Assembly: GCF_000002425.4 (NCBI RefSeq)
Contig: NC_037274.1
Location: 12,040,670 to 12,104,669 of the forward strand
Length of the DNA stretch: 64,000 nt
Direction: 5' to 3'
Source: Physcomitrium patens
Taxonomy: Eukaryota > Streptophyta > Bryopsida > Funariales > Funariaceae
Positions within the stretch are counted from its first letter, which is position 1. Each line of letters opens with the position of its first letter. Below the pieces are notes generated by a model. The model saw nothing but the letters and a program-made list of their open reading frames with translations, ran no database searches and was not told where the DNA came from. A program made the position numbers and the translations under genes. Of the stretch, positions 1 to 12,040 are shown one piece after another.

Positions 1-352
1 TTGATTAAATTAGATGAATATAAGATCAATAGTAAAGAAATAAACTAGATCTCTAAGAGATATATTGTTAAGGTTGAAGATCCCCTCAACATCCGCTCTA
101 ATATATATTAGGTATTAAGAATCTTCTTGAAAAGATTTTATGTTGCTTGAAGATGAAGCAATCATATGAAGCTTCTCAAACAACTTTGTTAATCTTCATA
201 GAATTTTTTAGAATCTACTAGAATATCCTAAAAATTATTTTAAATCTTTTATAAGATTTAAAAAATACTTTTAGAATCTTATAGAATCTTCTATAACTTA
301 ATAAAATATTCTAAAAATATTTTAAAAATCTTCTTATTCAATGTCTATAACA
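1..352 (-). repeat. LTR remnant of the A/B retroelement family
   Basis: This stretch reads in parallel with the LTR of element B at about 23.85..24.27 kb: a block around 'agatcaat', then 'ctctaagag', 'taggtattaga', 'ttgcttgaagat', then a run of degenerate TTCTAGAA-like units, ending in 'atgtctataaca'. The right edge (CA, position 352) is therefore the outer TG end of a minus-strand LTR. Sequence to the right does not look like retroelement coding DNA, so this is either a 5' LTR whose body lies left of the window or a solo LTR. It is heavily decayed, with C changed to T throughout. Confidence 0.6.
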
Positions 353-1320
353 ATGAAAGCTAAGAATTTGGCATTAATAAGCTTTTGTTGGAGAGAATTA
401 AAGCTCATATGTTAAGAACTACAATCCTTGAAGCAATTGGTTTATAAACAACTCTTTAGTAGGCCAAAGCATCTAGAATTATTAGGAAATCATGTACATT
501 GGTGATTTGAAATAATGAGACTTATCCAATGGAAGATCTATGCACTAGCCAACATTATGGCTGAATTAAAAAATCTTCTATTACATTGTATTGATAGATG
601 CTGCCCCACCTTCACCTCAAGATTATGTTGTATGGAACAATTGTATTTACAAAATTACAACGCATAGAAGAATGTTATTTAATAGAGAAAGTTGAAATAT
701 TAGAATAGACTAAAGATTCAATCCTTTGAAAATGTGACTTGGAGAGAGAGTAAAGAGGGTATTGATTGATCTGAGCCATAAAGACAAAGCTTATGCAGTC
801 TAACTTTGTCAGCCATCTACTTTGTGAATTTAGCCTTGTTCTTCAAAATCCACCTTGTGAATTTACCTTGCAAATTTTGAAAAAAAGCATTATCAAATTC
901 TAATAGATGAGAATCTTGAATAAATGAGTGTCTTAGACGCAAAAAATAGGATTGTCTTTTCATACTCATGATGAGAGGCTTGGACAAAGGAGAGTCATGG
1001 GTAGTATCAATGGAGCTGCCTTTGTACTTATGGAAGTTGAATTAAAGGAGCTGATATATTTTGGGAGATGATGATCTGACTTTTCACATTGAGCCATAGT
1101 CATGAGCACACTGCATGGGGTGGATTGACATTGGACTAAAAAAATCATAACATGGCAAAGGGGTTTGGCTTTAACAAATCCCTATATTTATTACTAAGAT
1201 TAAAGGATATATAGACTAAAATATCTGAAGTGCCAAGTGCAATTCAACAAAGAGCTTCTAACAAGTTATCAATGGCATGAATCTAAATGAGAATTATATA
1301 CTTGATAGTAGTGAAACTAC
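353..1320. other. AT-rich intergenic DNA, no gene seen
   Basis: I see no convincing reading frame, domain or repeat here. A 60-codon minus-strand frame near 966..1148 has no recognisable motif and is probably chance. Composition becomes less AT-rich toward 1320 as the MKK3 promoter is approached. Confidence 0.5.
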
Positions 1321-2224
1321 AATGGAGGGAAGGAAGTGGTGAGGCACATTTTGAGAAGGGAATTGGCCCCATGGGATGATGATGATGATAAGAAGAAGAG
1401 GCAATTAATTATCTCCGATCATAAAAAGACCATTCAACACTGTGCTAGAGACAGGCCTTGAATGAGAATCATCTCTCCTCATCCGGACTCTGTTCATTGG
1501 CCGTTCAGAGACGCATCAGGCGGGTGGATGAATGAATGGATGGNNNNNNNNNNNNNNNNNNNNNNNNNNNNNNNNNNNNNNNNNNNNNNNNNNNNNNNNN
1601 NNNNNNNNNNNNNNNNNNNNNNNNNNNNNNNNNNNNNNNNNNNCCCCCCCCCGTGTTGAAATCATCCTCGTCACTCATCTCTCTTCTCATCTCAATTCCT
1701 GCCTTTCAATCCGTGCCGCACAACGCCTCCCCGGTTTTGGATGCCATTGCCCCACCTGCATTTCTTTTCCATGGGATCCGATGTTTGTCTATTCACCTTC
1801 CTCACTCTGCCATCCCATGGCTTCTACTAGCGCTGCGTTGAGCTGTGGACAAGAAATTGCACCTACGCACTTCGTTTTGGGCCCTTCTGCTGCCTTTGTC
1901 GCGGTGCAATTTTGAAGTGCTTTGCCTGTGCAACTCGAGACCACTTCTTGTGGTTTATACTTGGGGAGCATTCTGACGCTTTCAAATTAGACTTCCTTCA
2001 AAGGTTTTGCACTTCCTCTTTTAAACCTTGAAAGTAATCGTTAAGAAATACATATATGAATAAAAAGACTGACTGCATTAGATAATACCATTCTCTGCCT
2101 TCTAGGATCTCTATATCGTGGGAAACATTATATGTTGAACAGTGCATTTTATACTTTAGAAATTTCCCAATAAAAGTCAAGATTTAAGAGTGTAGATAGG
2201 GCAAGGCTGTGAAGAAGGGAAGGC
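1321..2224 (+). promoter_or_regulatory. MKK3 upstream region (promoter and 5' UTR), contains a gap
   Basis: This block is clearly richer in G and C than the flanking repeats and directly precedes the MKK3 start codon, so it should hold the promoter and 5' UTR. It contains a short GAT run at 1376..1390, a GAATGGATGG repeat at the left edge of the assembly gap and a C-run at its right edge. The transcription start cannot be placed: no strong TATA box stands out, and a 5' UTR intron cannot be excluded. Open frames across the Ns are artefacts. Confidence 0.5.
1544..1643. other. Assembly gap of exactly 100 N
   Basis: Exactly 100 ambiguous bases, the usual placeholder for a gap of unknown length. 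The left flank ends in a (GAAT/GGAT)-type repeat and the right flank starts with a run of about ten C, so the gap probably sits in low-complexity promoter sequence that the assembler could not cross. Confidence 0.95.
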
Positions 2225-5200
2225 ATGGCGGGCGTGGAGCAGATGAAGAAGAAGCTCTTGCCACTCTTGAACATGGATTCAAATCTCGCGCCGGGAATGT
2301 CCATTGACGCATCTGCTTCGTACAAGGTTGGTGGATCACTATCTATCTTCGTATAACATTCTATGCCTTAAGATTCGAGCTCAGTATTTTGGCGTGGAAG
2401 TTCCAAATGGCAGCACTTGTCATATATTTCTTCACCAAATAGATTTTGTAAAAGAGAAGATGGTCAGATTGCGGGGTGTCTCTCTTCTTCTGTTTTTAAT
2501 TTTTGCTGTCTAGACTACCTATGTTTTGGGGATGAGCTGAGCCTTCACAGAGAACTACGAAGTAAAAGCGGCTTCGAGCAGTTCCTGCTACGAAAAATCG
2601 GTCAAAGAATGAGGCTGCCTCTTGTCATTCTCCAGAATTTATTGGCTTTGTGGTAGGAAGAGGTCACGGCCGTTATACATTGTCTTAGGATTCCGATTGA
2701 ACTACGTTACTTCGTAGACAACCGTGTGGATTTTGTGCGTGTTTTGAATCAAGGGATGCTTTCCTGGTTGAAGTAGCCTGAGTATCGGCAACAGCAATCT
2801 GTTGATCTCGCATTTGATAGCATGACCTAAAATGGTTGTGAAGAATTCTCTTTGCATCGCCTTCCTGTCGCAAGTCTGTCAAAGGGAGTGAAATTAGGCT
2901 CTTTGTGGATTACCTCACATACGTGCACAATCTAGGAATTTAAAAAGTCGTGAGTTTGAGTTATCTGTGTTTGCAAGGTCGATGTTGTTCTCGTTGTTAA
3001 GAGAAATGAAAGCGTCTTGTTTTACAACGTTCTTTTTCATGGCAACTCCAAACTCACACCATGTTATTAGATAATCTCTAGTAGATATTCTCGCCTTAGG
3101 TTTTGTGTCGTGGTAAGATTTGAGTGCTCTTCTTCTGGAAAAGTGGTTGTCTTTATTCACATTGAGCATCTCCCTTAAAAGCGTCCCTTCTCCCTGTGCT
3201 TGACTTATGGTTATTCTAATTTTTAGACGAAATTCGGAAATTTCCTGTTTCAACTGTACAAATCAATTATCTGAATCCTTAATGATGTAGGTCTTACACA
3301 GTTTTTTGTATAGAAGGGTGCTGTTTTTCGGTACGAATTATGTGCCCTTCTAGCAAATATTAAAAGATTGTTGGACCCCTCATCGGATTTTGGCCTCTGC
3401 TTAAGGACCACAGCTCCAAGCACTTTTCCACAAAGTTATATTTGAGTAGTCGCGCATGCGAAAAAGATTACTGCATTTTGTTTGTATCACAGTTTTTTCT
3501 ACTCTAGTTTCGTGACTTAATCAATGTCTAGGGGTTAGCAAGAGGAAAGGTGTACTAGTTTCGTTCTCATTTTGATTTTCATCTTAAAATTTATAATCAT
3601 CTGCATGCTATTGATTTAAGCATGGTTTGTGCGGTATATTTTTTAGAATACTCTGGCCATGATTGAGAAAATTGTTCACTTATCTCGGTTTTCTGGTGCT
3701 GTGAAGGTGACAGATGGGGGCTCATTGAATCTCCTTAGCAGGTCATGTGCTGAGTATAACATCAATGAGCTTGGACTACAGAAACGAAAGTCATCAGCAC
3801 CAGATGCTGCTGGGGATGCTGGGGATCAAGAGAAGACATATCAGTGTGCATCTAGTGAGATGTGTGTTTTTGGAGCTATTGGTTGGGGAGCTAGCAGTGT
3901 GGTCCGCAAGGCCATCCACATTCCAACCCATCGTATTCTGGCTTTGAAGAAGATCAATGTCTTTGAGAAGGCAAGAAAGTTGTCAAATTAACATTGCTTC
4001 TGCATCTCTTCGAGCTCTGTCCCATCGTTTCCATAGTTGTAATGTGCGTCTTTATTACTCTTTGTCCAAGTGTTCCTTCAACAGATATAAACTTTAGAGT
4101 ATCATATAAATTCTTGCTTTTGTACTTACCGGCATCTGGCACAATTTATTCTTCTGACATTTTTGTACCAAAAGATCTCACTTTACCACTGTAAAAGTGA
4201 TCTATTGCAAAGTTTCATCATTCCTACCATTGTCCTCTTTCAGGAGAAGAGACAACAGTTGTTGAACGAGATTAGAACACTTTGCGAGGCACCGCGAGTA
4301 AGGGGTTTGGTAGAGTTCTATGGAGCATTTTATTCACCAGATAGTGGACAAATCAGCATTGCCCTTGAGTATATGGATGGTGGCTCCCTTGCTGATATTG
4401 TGCGCACGAAGAAGTTTATACCTGAACCGATCCTCTCTGTTATTACTCGCAAAGTATTGCAGGTAAGTGTTGTTATGGTTAAGTATGCTGCCTTGTGAGT
4501 TGCAGTCTCCTGAAAGTTCGTAAAGCGAAATATCTAGTATAGATCGCATAATGAGTCCTTTATTGGGTCAAGTTCTTGACGAAGCTCTTTTCGACATGCA
4601 TTTGCATGAAGGCCATTGATGGAAGCGGCAAATCTTGTGGATAATTTAAATGCAATGTTGGACTCGTGAAAGATCGTTTTAAATTATCCACTAGGTCTTA
4701 TTGCGTCCGCCCAAGGTTTTATGAACATGAAATGGTTTATAAAACATCTGTCGGGTTCTATTTTGTTCCAGCAGCAGGCAAACGTATTTAGTCATTAACA
4801 TGCTCTCTTCTTTTGTTGCACCATCATCAGGGTTTAGTATTCCTACACAACGTGAGGCACTTAGTACACCGGGACATTAAACCAGCTAACCTGTTGATTA
4901 ACCTTAATGGAGAGCCTAAGATTACAGATTTTGGAATCAGCTCGGGCCTCGACAATTCTATTGCAATGGTAAATATTTTTTTGTGATGTAGTCCTGTCCG
5001 GCGCTTAAATAAACTTTCCGAGCTGATAGGATCTGGTTTCCTTCCTTTGATGTCTTCTCTTATCATTTTGAGAGCACCTGAACTCTGTCGAATGTCGGAT
5101 TTTGATAATACATAGTAGCTCCGTCATATTAGCATTGGTCGCAGGTTATTCGGTAACTTGGTGACCGCAGTATGAAGGTGATATTTTGGTATGTTTCTCC

Positions 5201-7496
5201 TGCAGTGTGCCACTTTTGTAGGCACGGTGACGTACATGTCTCCTGAAAGGATCAACAACGAGTGTTATTCATATCCAGCGGACATATGGAGTCTTGGACT
5301 AGCATTGCTAGAGTGCGGAACTGGTGAATTTCCATACAGTGCAAACAAAGGGCCAGTCAATCTGATGCTTCAAGTAGGGAATCTTGAATCCTCTCATTAT
5401 GCCACGGTGATACAATGAGAATTTTATTTGGCTATATCTGATATGTTTTACCAAGTAGGATAGGACTTCGGGTGGGGACAGTGGAGGAATTTTGTCTGTA
5501 TGGCTCAGGGACTTGTGGACTAGTACTTACATGTAGAGGTGTATGTAGGGATTGGGGTAAGCATCCCATTTTCGTACTTCTCGGCTGTTACAATATTTCT
5601 TCATCATTTCTTATTTAAAGCCTATGTGAGGGCTTCACAAGTTGTAAAATTGCTTTACTTATCGAGAGTACATATGCTGTGCAGGTTATGTACGATCCAT
5701 CACCGTCACCTCCTGCTGAACGTTTTACTCGGGAGTTTCGGTCCTTTGTGGATGCCTGTCTTCAGAAGGAGGCAGAGGCCCGTCCAACAGCGGAACAGGT
5801 CCGTTTGCTGGCTGGTTTTTCAAAAATTTGATATTCTATTGCTATGCTAGCAGTTATCTCGTGTATGCTAGATTTTCTTTGTGATCTATACCTGCTCATA
5901 ATCTAAATGCACAATCTTTTATTTGTTCTGCCTGATTCTCTGACGAATGGCATTCCATGAACATTATAAGGTTTGTAATGGAGAGTATGCTTCCAGATTT
6001 CTACATTGAATCCAACCATCAGTTTGTTTGAAGGATTCAATGTTTTCATCTGACACGATCATTTGTTATTCGTATCCCTGAACATGTTTGTAGACATATA
6101 CTATTGAAAGTATAACCTTCCGTCATTTTTACATGCAGTTAATGTCTTATCCTTTTATAAAGAAGTACGAGGATCAGCAAATAGATCTGGCGGGATTTGT
6201 GCAAAGCGTTTTCGATCCAACTGAGCGACTTAAGGATTTATCAGACGTATGTATTTAGTGATATTTGGTGGTGTGAGAGTTTTGAATATTGGTTTCAAAG
6301 ACTTGTTCTCTAAATTTCTCACTTATTTTTTGTCTTTGGTTTGATAACCAATTTCTCACTTCCGAATCAAACTTGATTCTGCAACAGATGCTTACAGTAC
6401 ACTATTACATGTTGTTTGATGGTCCTGAAATGCGGTGGCCTCATATGAAGGGTCTCTATTCTTCAAATTCCACTCTTTCGTAAGTGATTGATGCTCATTT
6501 TACGACACTAAGCAAGTTAGAGTTGAACAGAGCATATCCAACTCAACTGGACTTCTTGAAATGACTTATTCAGAAGCATAGATCGTCGCATGTTCAGCAG
6601 CACTCTAGAGCCGTGATTTTATTGAAAATCCTCGTGTACATTTCTTACTGTCAAAAGATATGTACTTATCTCTGTTCGATGATACAATCGAGGTTTAGTG
6701 TGTAACCAATCTTGGGAGTTTTGCGTATTTTAGCCCGGGTTGAAGGAGATTTTGCAATATTTCATTCTGTATTTATATGGATACAAACTGTTGAGACAAA
6801 GTCGTATGTACTAAACATTCTGTCTTTGAAGGAGGAGTACGATTATGAAGTGGTACTACGTGTCAATTGGTTATTTTTGTTTCCTGGTTTTGGCACATGT
6901 TGAGGTTCTAATTTTCTGGTTCCACCTGGTGTAGGTTTGGCAATCAAATTGTGACTGGGGCTGAGGAGATATTCACGACTTTGACCAACATCAGGAATAT
7001 GTTGGCCGGTGAACGTGCTGAAGAGAGACTAGTGCATGTGGTCGAAAACTTGCAGTGCTGTGCATTTGCAAAACGTGGTGTGATGATTCGTGTCTCAGGA
7101 ACTTTTGTGGTCGGAACTCACTTTGTGCCAACAGGTTTGCAGTGGCCACCCTCGTGTTCATTATTTACACTTTGTCTTTTGGAGATTTTCATTTACTTGG
7201 GAAAGCAAATCACCATCTTCAAGCTTAAGTGAATGCAAAGGAATTGACGTCATTGGCGTCAGTTAGAGAAGCTAGAAGCTATGCAGGAAGTTCCGAGTAG
7301 TTGGCTTATGTGATTCTGATACAAGCGCTTGGATTACGCAGGTGATGGTGTCCAAGTGGAGGGTGTGCCGAGCAGTTCGTGTATGGATGTTGAGAAGCGG
7401 CGAATTGGTACTTTCAATGAACAATTTTGCATGGAACCAGGGGAGCACATAGGGTCGTTTTACATACTAAAGCAAGAGCTTCACATTCAGCAGTAG
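2225..7496 (+). CDS. MKK3: MAP kinase kinase, MKK3 type (kinase plus NTF2-like domain)
   Basis: Dual-specificity MAP kinase kinase that phosphorylates a MAPK in a cytoplasmic/nuclear cascade. Ten exons join in frame: 2225..2326, 3707..3970, 4244..4462, 4831..4968, 5206..5373, 5685..5798, 6139..6246, 6388..6479, 6935..7134, 7342..7496. They give 1560 nt, or 519 residues, about the length of Arabidopsis MKK3, to which it aligns throughout. The ATG opens a peptide ([11 protein letters not shown]) matching the usual MKK3 N-terminus. Visible parts: glycine loop [11 protein letters not shown] (about 90..100), catalytic Lys in LALKK (about 115), HRDIKPAN (Asp about 210), DFG (Asp about 228), plant MKK activation motif S-x5-T (Ser238, Thr244), MSPER, kinase end near 345, then an NTF2-like domain (about 370..510), the hallmark of plant group B MKKs. 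The second loop residue is Trp where Arabidopsis has Ser. Introns are 141..1380 bp, all GT-AG except intron 2 (GC-AG). No premature stop is present, so the gene looks functional. Confidence 0.95.
3971..4243 (+). other. MKK3 intron 2 with GC-AG splice sites
   Basis: The alignable protein needs exon 2 to end after ...FEK at 3970 and exon 3 to begin EKRQQ at 4244. The intron then starts GCAAGA and ends CAG. The nearest GT donor, at 3979, would shift the frame. The context AAG|GCAAGA fits the strong consensus of natural GC donors. If the intron is retained, translation stops shortly after the glycine loop and lysine, giving a kinase fragment. Confidence 0.85.
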
Positions 7497-8190
7497 GAGA
7501 TGGACGTCTTCTCATTGCTGGTTTCATCCACTTGCGTGAGGCTCAAGCATGGGCATTGCATCTGTGCTGACCGCCATCTCACACGGAAGGGAAACAGTTT
7601 CCGATGTTGGTGTGTAGGGTCCATCTTTAAATTCTGAGGTCCCACTGATGGTAGCCAGAATGGATGAGCCTTACGCTGGGTGCGAAGCATCAGCTGGAAG
7701 AACTCGTGTATGAGAGAGGATCTTTGTAAAGAGATGACGTAGGGATGTTGGAGGTCGAAAAGAAGCTCGACTTGCCCATCTTTGGAGGGGTTTCCATCGG
7801 CTACTCTTGGCACTAAACCTTGATGTACTATGAGTCCTCCCTTCCATTTTTCTATAGTACTGTAGAGCAACAGGGAACAGAAAATGGGAGGTAGTCTTGT
7901 TATTGAGGAGATTTAAGTTGTAGATTAGGTACAGATGTGCAGATCTTTGCTGGGGCTGTTGGAGTTGAAGCTCATTTTCCCACATTCCCCTATCCGGGAT
8001 GTTGATACAAATTCTCTTTAAGCTCGGCTAGACATTTTTGTTACTGTGAGGGGAGTTATTAGCCACTGATGTTGCTATGTCAAATTGTCGTACACGTGTC
8101 TTTCTTTGCAGTCTTTATTTTCACCTTGCTCTTACTGCAGATGATTGTAAATGACGCCTTGCATAATAGAGAAATAATCTACTTGGTGTA
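7497..8190 (+). other. Probable MKK3 3' UTR and downstream flank
   Basis: The base composition of the gene continues for about 700 bp past the TAG at 7494..7496 before the AT-rich repeats begin. A T-rich tract with TTGTAAATG at about 8145 and AATAGAGAAATAAT at 8165..8178 are plausible loose plant poly(A) signals, but none is decisive. Minus-strand open frames at 7487..7985 show no known domain and are treated as chance. Confidence 0.4.
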
Positions 8191-9639
8191 GGAGCCGCTT
8201 ACGTCATAAACTAGATCTTGCTTCTAAACACGCCATGCGTTGCATGTAGCTTCAAGCATCATTCGACTTTTCCACGACTGCTGTGCTTTTCCCATCAGAA
8301 GCATGGAATACTTCCAACGTCTGTTTTGTCCCTTCTAATTGAACTTGCTCCTCCTTTACGCTTCTCCACAATTCCTTGCTAGAATTTTCATTCCAACTGC
8401 CATAACTGTGGAAATGTGAATTTGTACCATGGAACAAACATTAATTCACTAATGTATTATAGAACTCACTTTTTGTCCATATCTTGATACAAATAGTAGC
8501 TTCAATTCATATGTTCAAAAGAGAAGATGGGTAAGTGAAATTTTGGATTTTGTTTGGTTTGTTTTTAATATAATAATGGGAATTGCTAGATAGAAACCTC
8601 CCATTTTTTGCATTTACATTCCTCTTTTATTTTATCGTGTGGATACCTCTTTTTACTACATAGACACTTCCATGATTTATACCCTACATACATACAATAA
8701 TTTAATTCTTACTTGAATATTTCTTGATTCAAGTAAACCTGATACTATTGAGAAGAATTGTGAACATAAATAAAAAAATAAATTTATGTGTCGTATTTGT
8801 GTATAGATGATTGATATCAATATTCTATGTCGGAGAAATAAACTAAAAAACTATACAATTAATTTGTGCAAATGATTAGAAATATAATAGTATTTGTTTT
8901 TTTTTTGTTTTGTTTTGTTTTTTTTTTTTTTTGATAAATTAAGAGAACTACACTAGTGTTTATGTAATAAAAAAGAGGTGTTTACTTAGCAATTTCCATA
9001 AAAGTTATCTCAATATATTTTAGATGTCATTTTTAGTATTTGGTAACAATCTATAAAAACATTCAAAGATTTATCATACTTCAAAGAAAAAATATTAAAA
9101 AATGACTTTATTGAATGATATTAATATTTGTATGATTTTTTTTAAAAAAAGTTCAACAAAAAAAATTCTTGTTATTAATTCAATAATTAATAACATTTTG
9201 AATTAAAAATTAAAAAATTGACATTTTTAATGTAAATTTCATAAATTATAAGATGATTTTTTAATTTGACAATATAAGTATCATGGATTCAACAATTGAT
9301 ATGATATTGTTTTAAATTCTGATTCTTAAAATTAAATAAGAGGTCATAACTTTATAATCTTTTGTAATTATTTGTGCTTTAAAACCAATTTAAAACTAAT
9401 TAGAGTGTTTTACCATTTATGCCATTAGTTTATGGGATTTATTCAATAATTTTTTAAACATACAAATTAGTGTACACTTTATTATTTTAATTTTTATAAT
9501 CAAATTAAAACAAATTATCTTATTAAATAAACTTAATGTGTGAAGCCTTCTTTACTCTAACTATGAAAAACATTAGGTTTATTGGAGTATTACTTTTGAA
9601 TTTTTCTTTATTATAATTTTTATCTTTTTTTGAATAACG
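8191..9639. other. AT-rich intergenic DNA, no gene seen
   Basis: Composition falls to very low GC. There is a T/G homopolymer-like tract at about 8899..8934. No domain, RNA gene or clear terminal repeat is visible. Part of it may be the unrecognisable 5' end of element C. Confidence 0.5.
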
Positions 9640-10319
9640 TGATCCAATATTGGATAATTTGGAAGCTTTTTGGCAAAGTTAGATCCATGTATAGGAAACG
9701 TGATGCAATTCATATTGCAACCAACAAGATTTATATTTTTCAATAAGACAATTGATTAGTAATATTTTGTACTTCACAATTTTGGCAACTTGCAATTGAA
9801 ATCAAGTGTGATAATATTGCATTTTTTAGCCAATTTTTTTGTGGTTTAAAATATTAAAAAAAAAAGTGATGCTCAACTTACTTAATCTTTAGATATTAAG
9901 TCAAGCAAAAAATTTTGTTGTAAGGTATAACAATTAGCTTTTTGGATTTCAATGTGAAAATCATACAAGTAGGCCTTAGCATTTTTACAATTCAATGGCA
10001 AGAACAATGTTTTTTCAACACATACATTTGCAAGTGGAAGGTATGCAAATTGATGCAATTTGTTTTCAACCTCTTATTGAGTAAAAAATACTTATTATTG
10101 TCAAGAAGGATTATGCTTATATTATAGAGAATCTAAATATATTGCTCAACATTGTCTTAAGAAGTAATGCAACTATAAAATAAAGAGTATGGTTATTAAA
10201 GAAGAAAATATATTAAAAAAATAAGTTTTTCCAACTATAATAAGAAACAAGTGGTTGGAATCTTATACAACATCTAATGAAGGTCAAAACCTTCTCTTTG
10301 TTTTACAATAGATGTTTTT

Positions 10320-10620
10320 TTGGACCTAAAAATTACAAAGCCTTTGCCTTGTTAGATTTAGGAGCTTCAACTTGTTTTTTAGATGGAAAATTTGTTAAAA
10401 GACATAGCATATTTTTAATAAAAAAACTAAATTGGTATATATAGAAATCATAGATGGTAGTCTATTCTCTTTTAGAGATATTATTTATAAAATCCTTCTT
10501 ATAGAAATAAAAACCTATGGTTGTAATAACATTGTGATATTTAGTACAATTAGATATATTATTAATCTATTCATTTTAGATTTATAACTAAGAAAATATA
10601 ATCATCAAATAAATTTTATT
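10320..10620 (+). pseudogene. Element C aspartic protease remnant
   Basis: A frame from about 10330 reads LLDLGASTCFLDGKFV, matching the retropepsin region of element A (13617..13680) and of B (22393..22578, minus). The active-site DSGA is degraded to DLGA, and stops follow within 100 codons. It is a dead copy, useful only for aligning the nest. Confidence 0.7.
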
Positions 10621-10919
10621 TTTTAAAGTTTTAAATTTTTCCAAAAAAAAATTAAAAGTCTTGTTAATGAAATAATTTTTTTAAAATCTTATATAACAAA
10701 ACTGTTACTTATAGGTACAAAAACTCTCTTGCATGTTGTAAAAAAAGAACCTTCTTTTGTTATTTATGCCACATCTATTCTAATGGCAAGGAGACTTCAA
10801 TTATTAATTTAAGCTAGTATCAAGATTATTTAGACATTTTTTAAAAAAAGAATGACAATAATTTTTTGAATTGTTATCTTTACAATTACTCAATTAATCT
10901 TTAAAAGAGAGCTCAATTG

Positions 10920-11320
10920 CTATTTGGACCAGGTTTGTAAAGACAAACTTAAATGGAATAATGAAGCTGAAATAACATTTGAAGTTATAAAGACAACTTT
11001 GTTTTGCACCAATCTTATATTATGTTGATTTTTCTAAGGTATTTTTTTATGAAAACTAGTGCATCAAATTTTGTCTTGAGTGCCATATTTTCACAAATAA
11101 AAATAAATAACAAATTTCATCCTATTACTTTTCATTCTAGAAATTTTTTAATAGAAAAATAAACTATATGATTTATAATAAAGAGCTTCTTGTAATTATT
11201 AATTCATATTAAAAATAGATCTATTATATAAAAGATACTTCAAATTTGATTATTGTTTATATAAATCACAAGAACCTCAATTATTTTATATCAATACATA
11301 TTTTAGATTGTTGCTAAGCC
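10920..11320 (+). pseudogene. Element C RNase H remnant
   Basis: The frame starting KWNNEAEITFE matches the RNase H linker of A (KLEWRSLGEKAFQDLK). Later segments match the 'FYSRKFSAAEINY', 'KELLAIVDS' and 'DHKNLEYF' motifs with many stops and frameshifts. The acidic catalytic residues can no longer be traced with confidence. Confidence 0.65.
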
Positions 11321-11807
11321 TATAAGAATGTGTCTTTGCTAAGTTTTAAATTCAAGATCATATATTGGCTTGAATATATATGTATATTAAATTTTTTTAG
11401 ACATTCTAATCATATACTAAGAGAAAAAGAAAAATTTAACTTTTTTATATCAACAACAAATTATTCTTTTGAAGGCAAAAAAATTTTATTTTCAAATAAT
11501 GAAATCAATATTAACAATTGATTCAATTTTTTTTAAGTTCAAATAAACATGTCATTAAATCCTCTTGTTCATGGCATTAAGAATAATCGTTTTAAATTTT
11601 ATGATACATCAAAGTTAGAATTCAAAAATAATCTAATCTTTTTTGAAAGATTCTTATATGTTTGAAAAGGTGAAACACAATTACATGCTTTTTAAGCTTA
11701 TCACAACTTTCCAAGTACATGATGTTTTGGATATAATAAGACCATGGAATTAATCTCAAGAGATTTTTGATGGCTTTAAATACAAAAGATAATTCAAGAC
11801 TTTATAC

Positions 11808-11812
11808 AATTA
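11808..11812 (+). repeat. Target-site duplication AATTA, left copy
   Basis: The five bases before the TG of the 5' LTR match the five bases (17908..17912) after the CA of the 3' LTR. Removing element A and one AATTA restores a continuous alignment of element C to the integrase of A. Confidence 0.9.
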
Positions 11813-11851
11813 TGTTAGGGACATAATCCTTAGAATCTTTTAGAGACAAGT

Positions 11852-12029
11852 TTCTAGAATCTTCTAGAAGCAAGTCTCTGGAACCTTCTAGAAGCTTCTT
11901 AGTTAGTAGAAGATATTAGGGACATAGTCCTTAGAACCTTCTAGAGATAAGTTTCTAGAACCTTCTAGAAGCAAGTCTCTGGAACCTTCTAGAAGCTTCC
12001 TAGTTGGTAGAAGTTGCTTGAGAAGCTTC
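11852..12029 (+). promoter_or_regulatory. Cluster of heat-shock-element-like arrays in the LTR U3
   Basis: Heat-shock factors bind alternating nGAAn/nTTCn units. Here TTC and GAA alternate with 2-bp spacing at 11852..11869 (four units), 11881..11898 (GAA-TTC-GAA-TTC), 11934..11941 (two units plus one mismatched), 11953..11970 (four), 11982..11999 (four) and 12022..12029 (two). The last lies about 12 bp upstream of the TATA box. The double set arises from the 100-bp duplication in U3. The match to the consensus is direct; the response to heat is inferred. Confidence 0.75.
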
Positions 12030-12040
12030 TTAAATAAAAG

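Larger units (their letters stand above)
9640..11812 (+). mobile_element. Element C, left part: decayed Ty3/gypsy element interrupted by element A
   Basis: This very AT-rich copy aligns colinearly with the internal region of element A: the gag end (10020..10170, sharing 'gatgcaa' and a degenerate zinc-knuckle region), protease (10320..10600), then directly RNase H (10920..11310), and the spacer and integrase zinc-binding region (11310..11807). Every frame is broken by stops. The reverse transcriptase is missing through an internal deletion at about 10870. The copy stops at the AATTA duplicated at both ends of element A and resumes at 17908. Confidence 0.8.

Noticed and set aside
1462-1915. 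Open frames of 61..127 codons crossing the assembly gap
   Set aside because: They are open only because Ns contain no stop codons; no domain is visible on either side.
2304-3253. Several 65..112-codon frames on both strands within MKK3 intron 1
   Set aside because: No start context, domain or neighbour support; the region is a normal intron between two exons that join in frame.
7487-7985. Minus-strand frames of 104 and 127 codons downstream of MKK3
   Set aside because: They overlap the last MKK3 codons and probable 3' UTR in antisense, with no recognisable protein family.
8191-9639. tRNA, rRNA or organelle DNA insertion
   Set aside because: No cloverleaf-type pairs with TTCNA loop, no rRNA-like conserved blocks and no organelle gene were seen here or elsewhere in the window.
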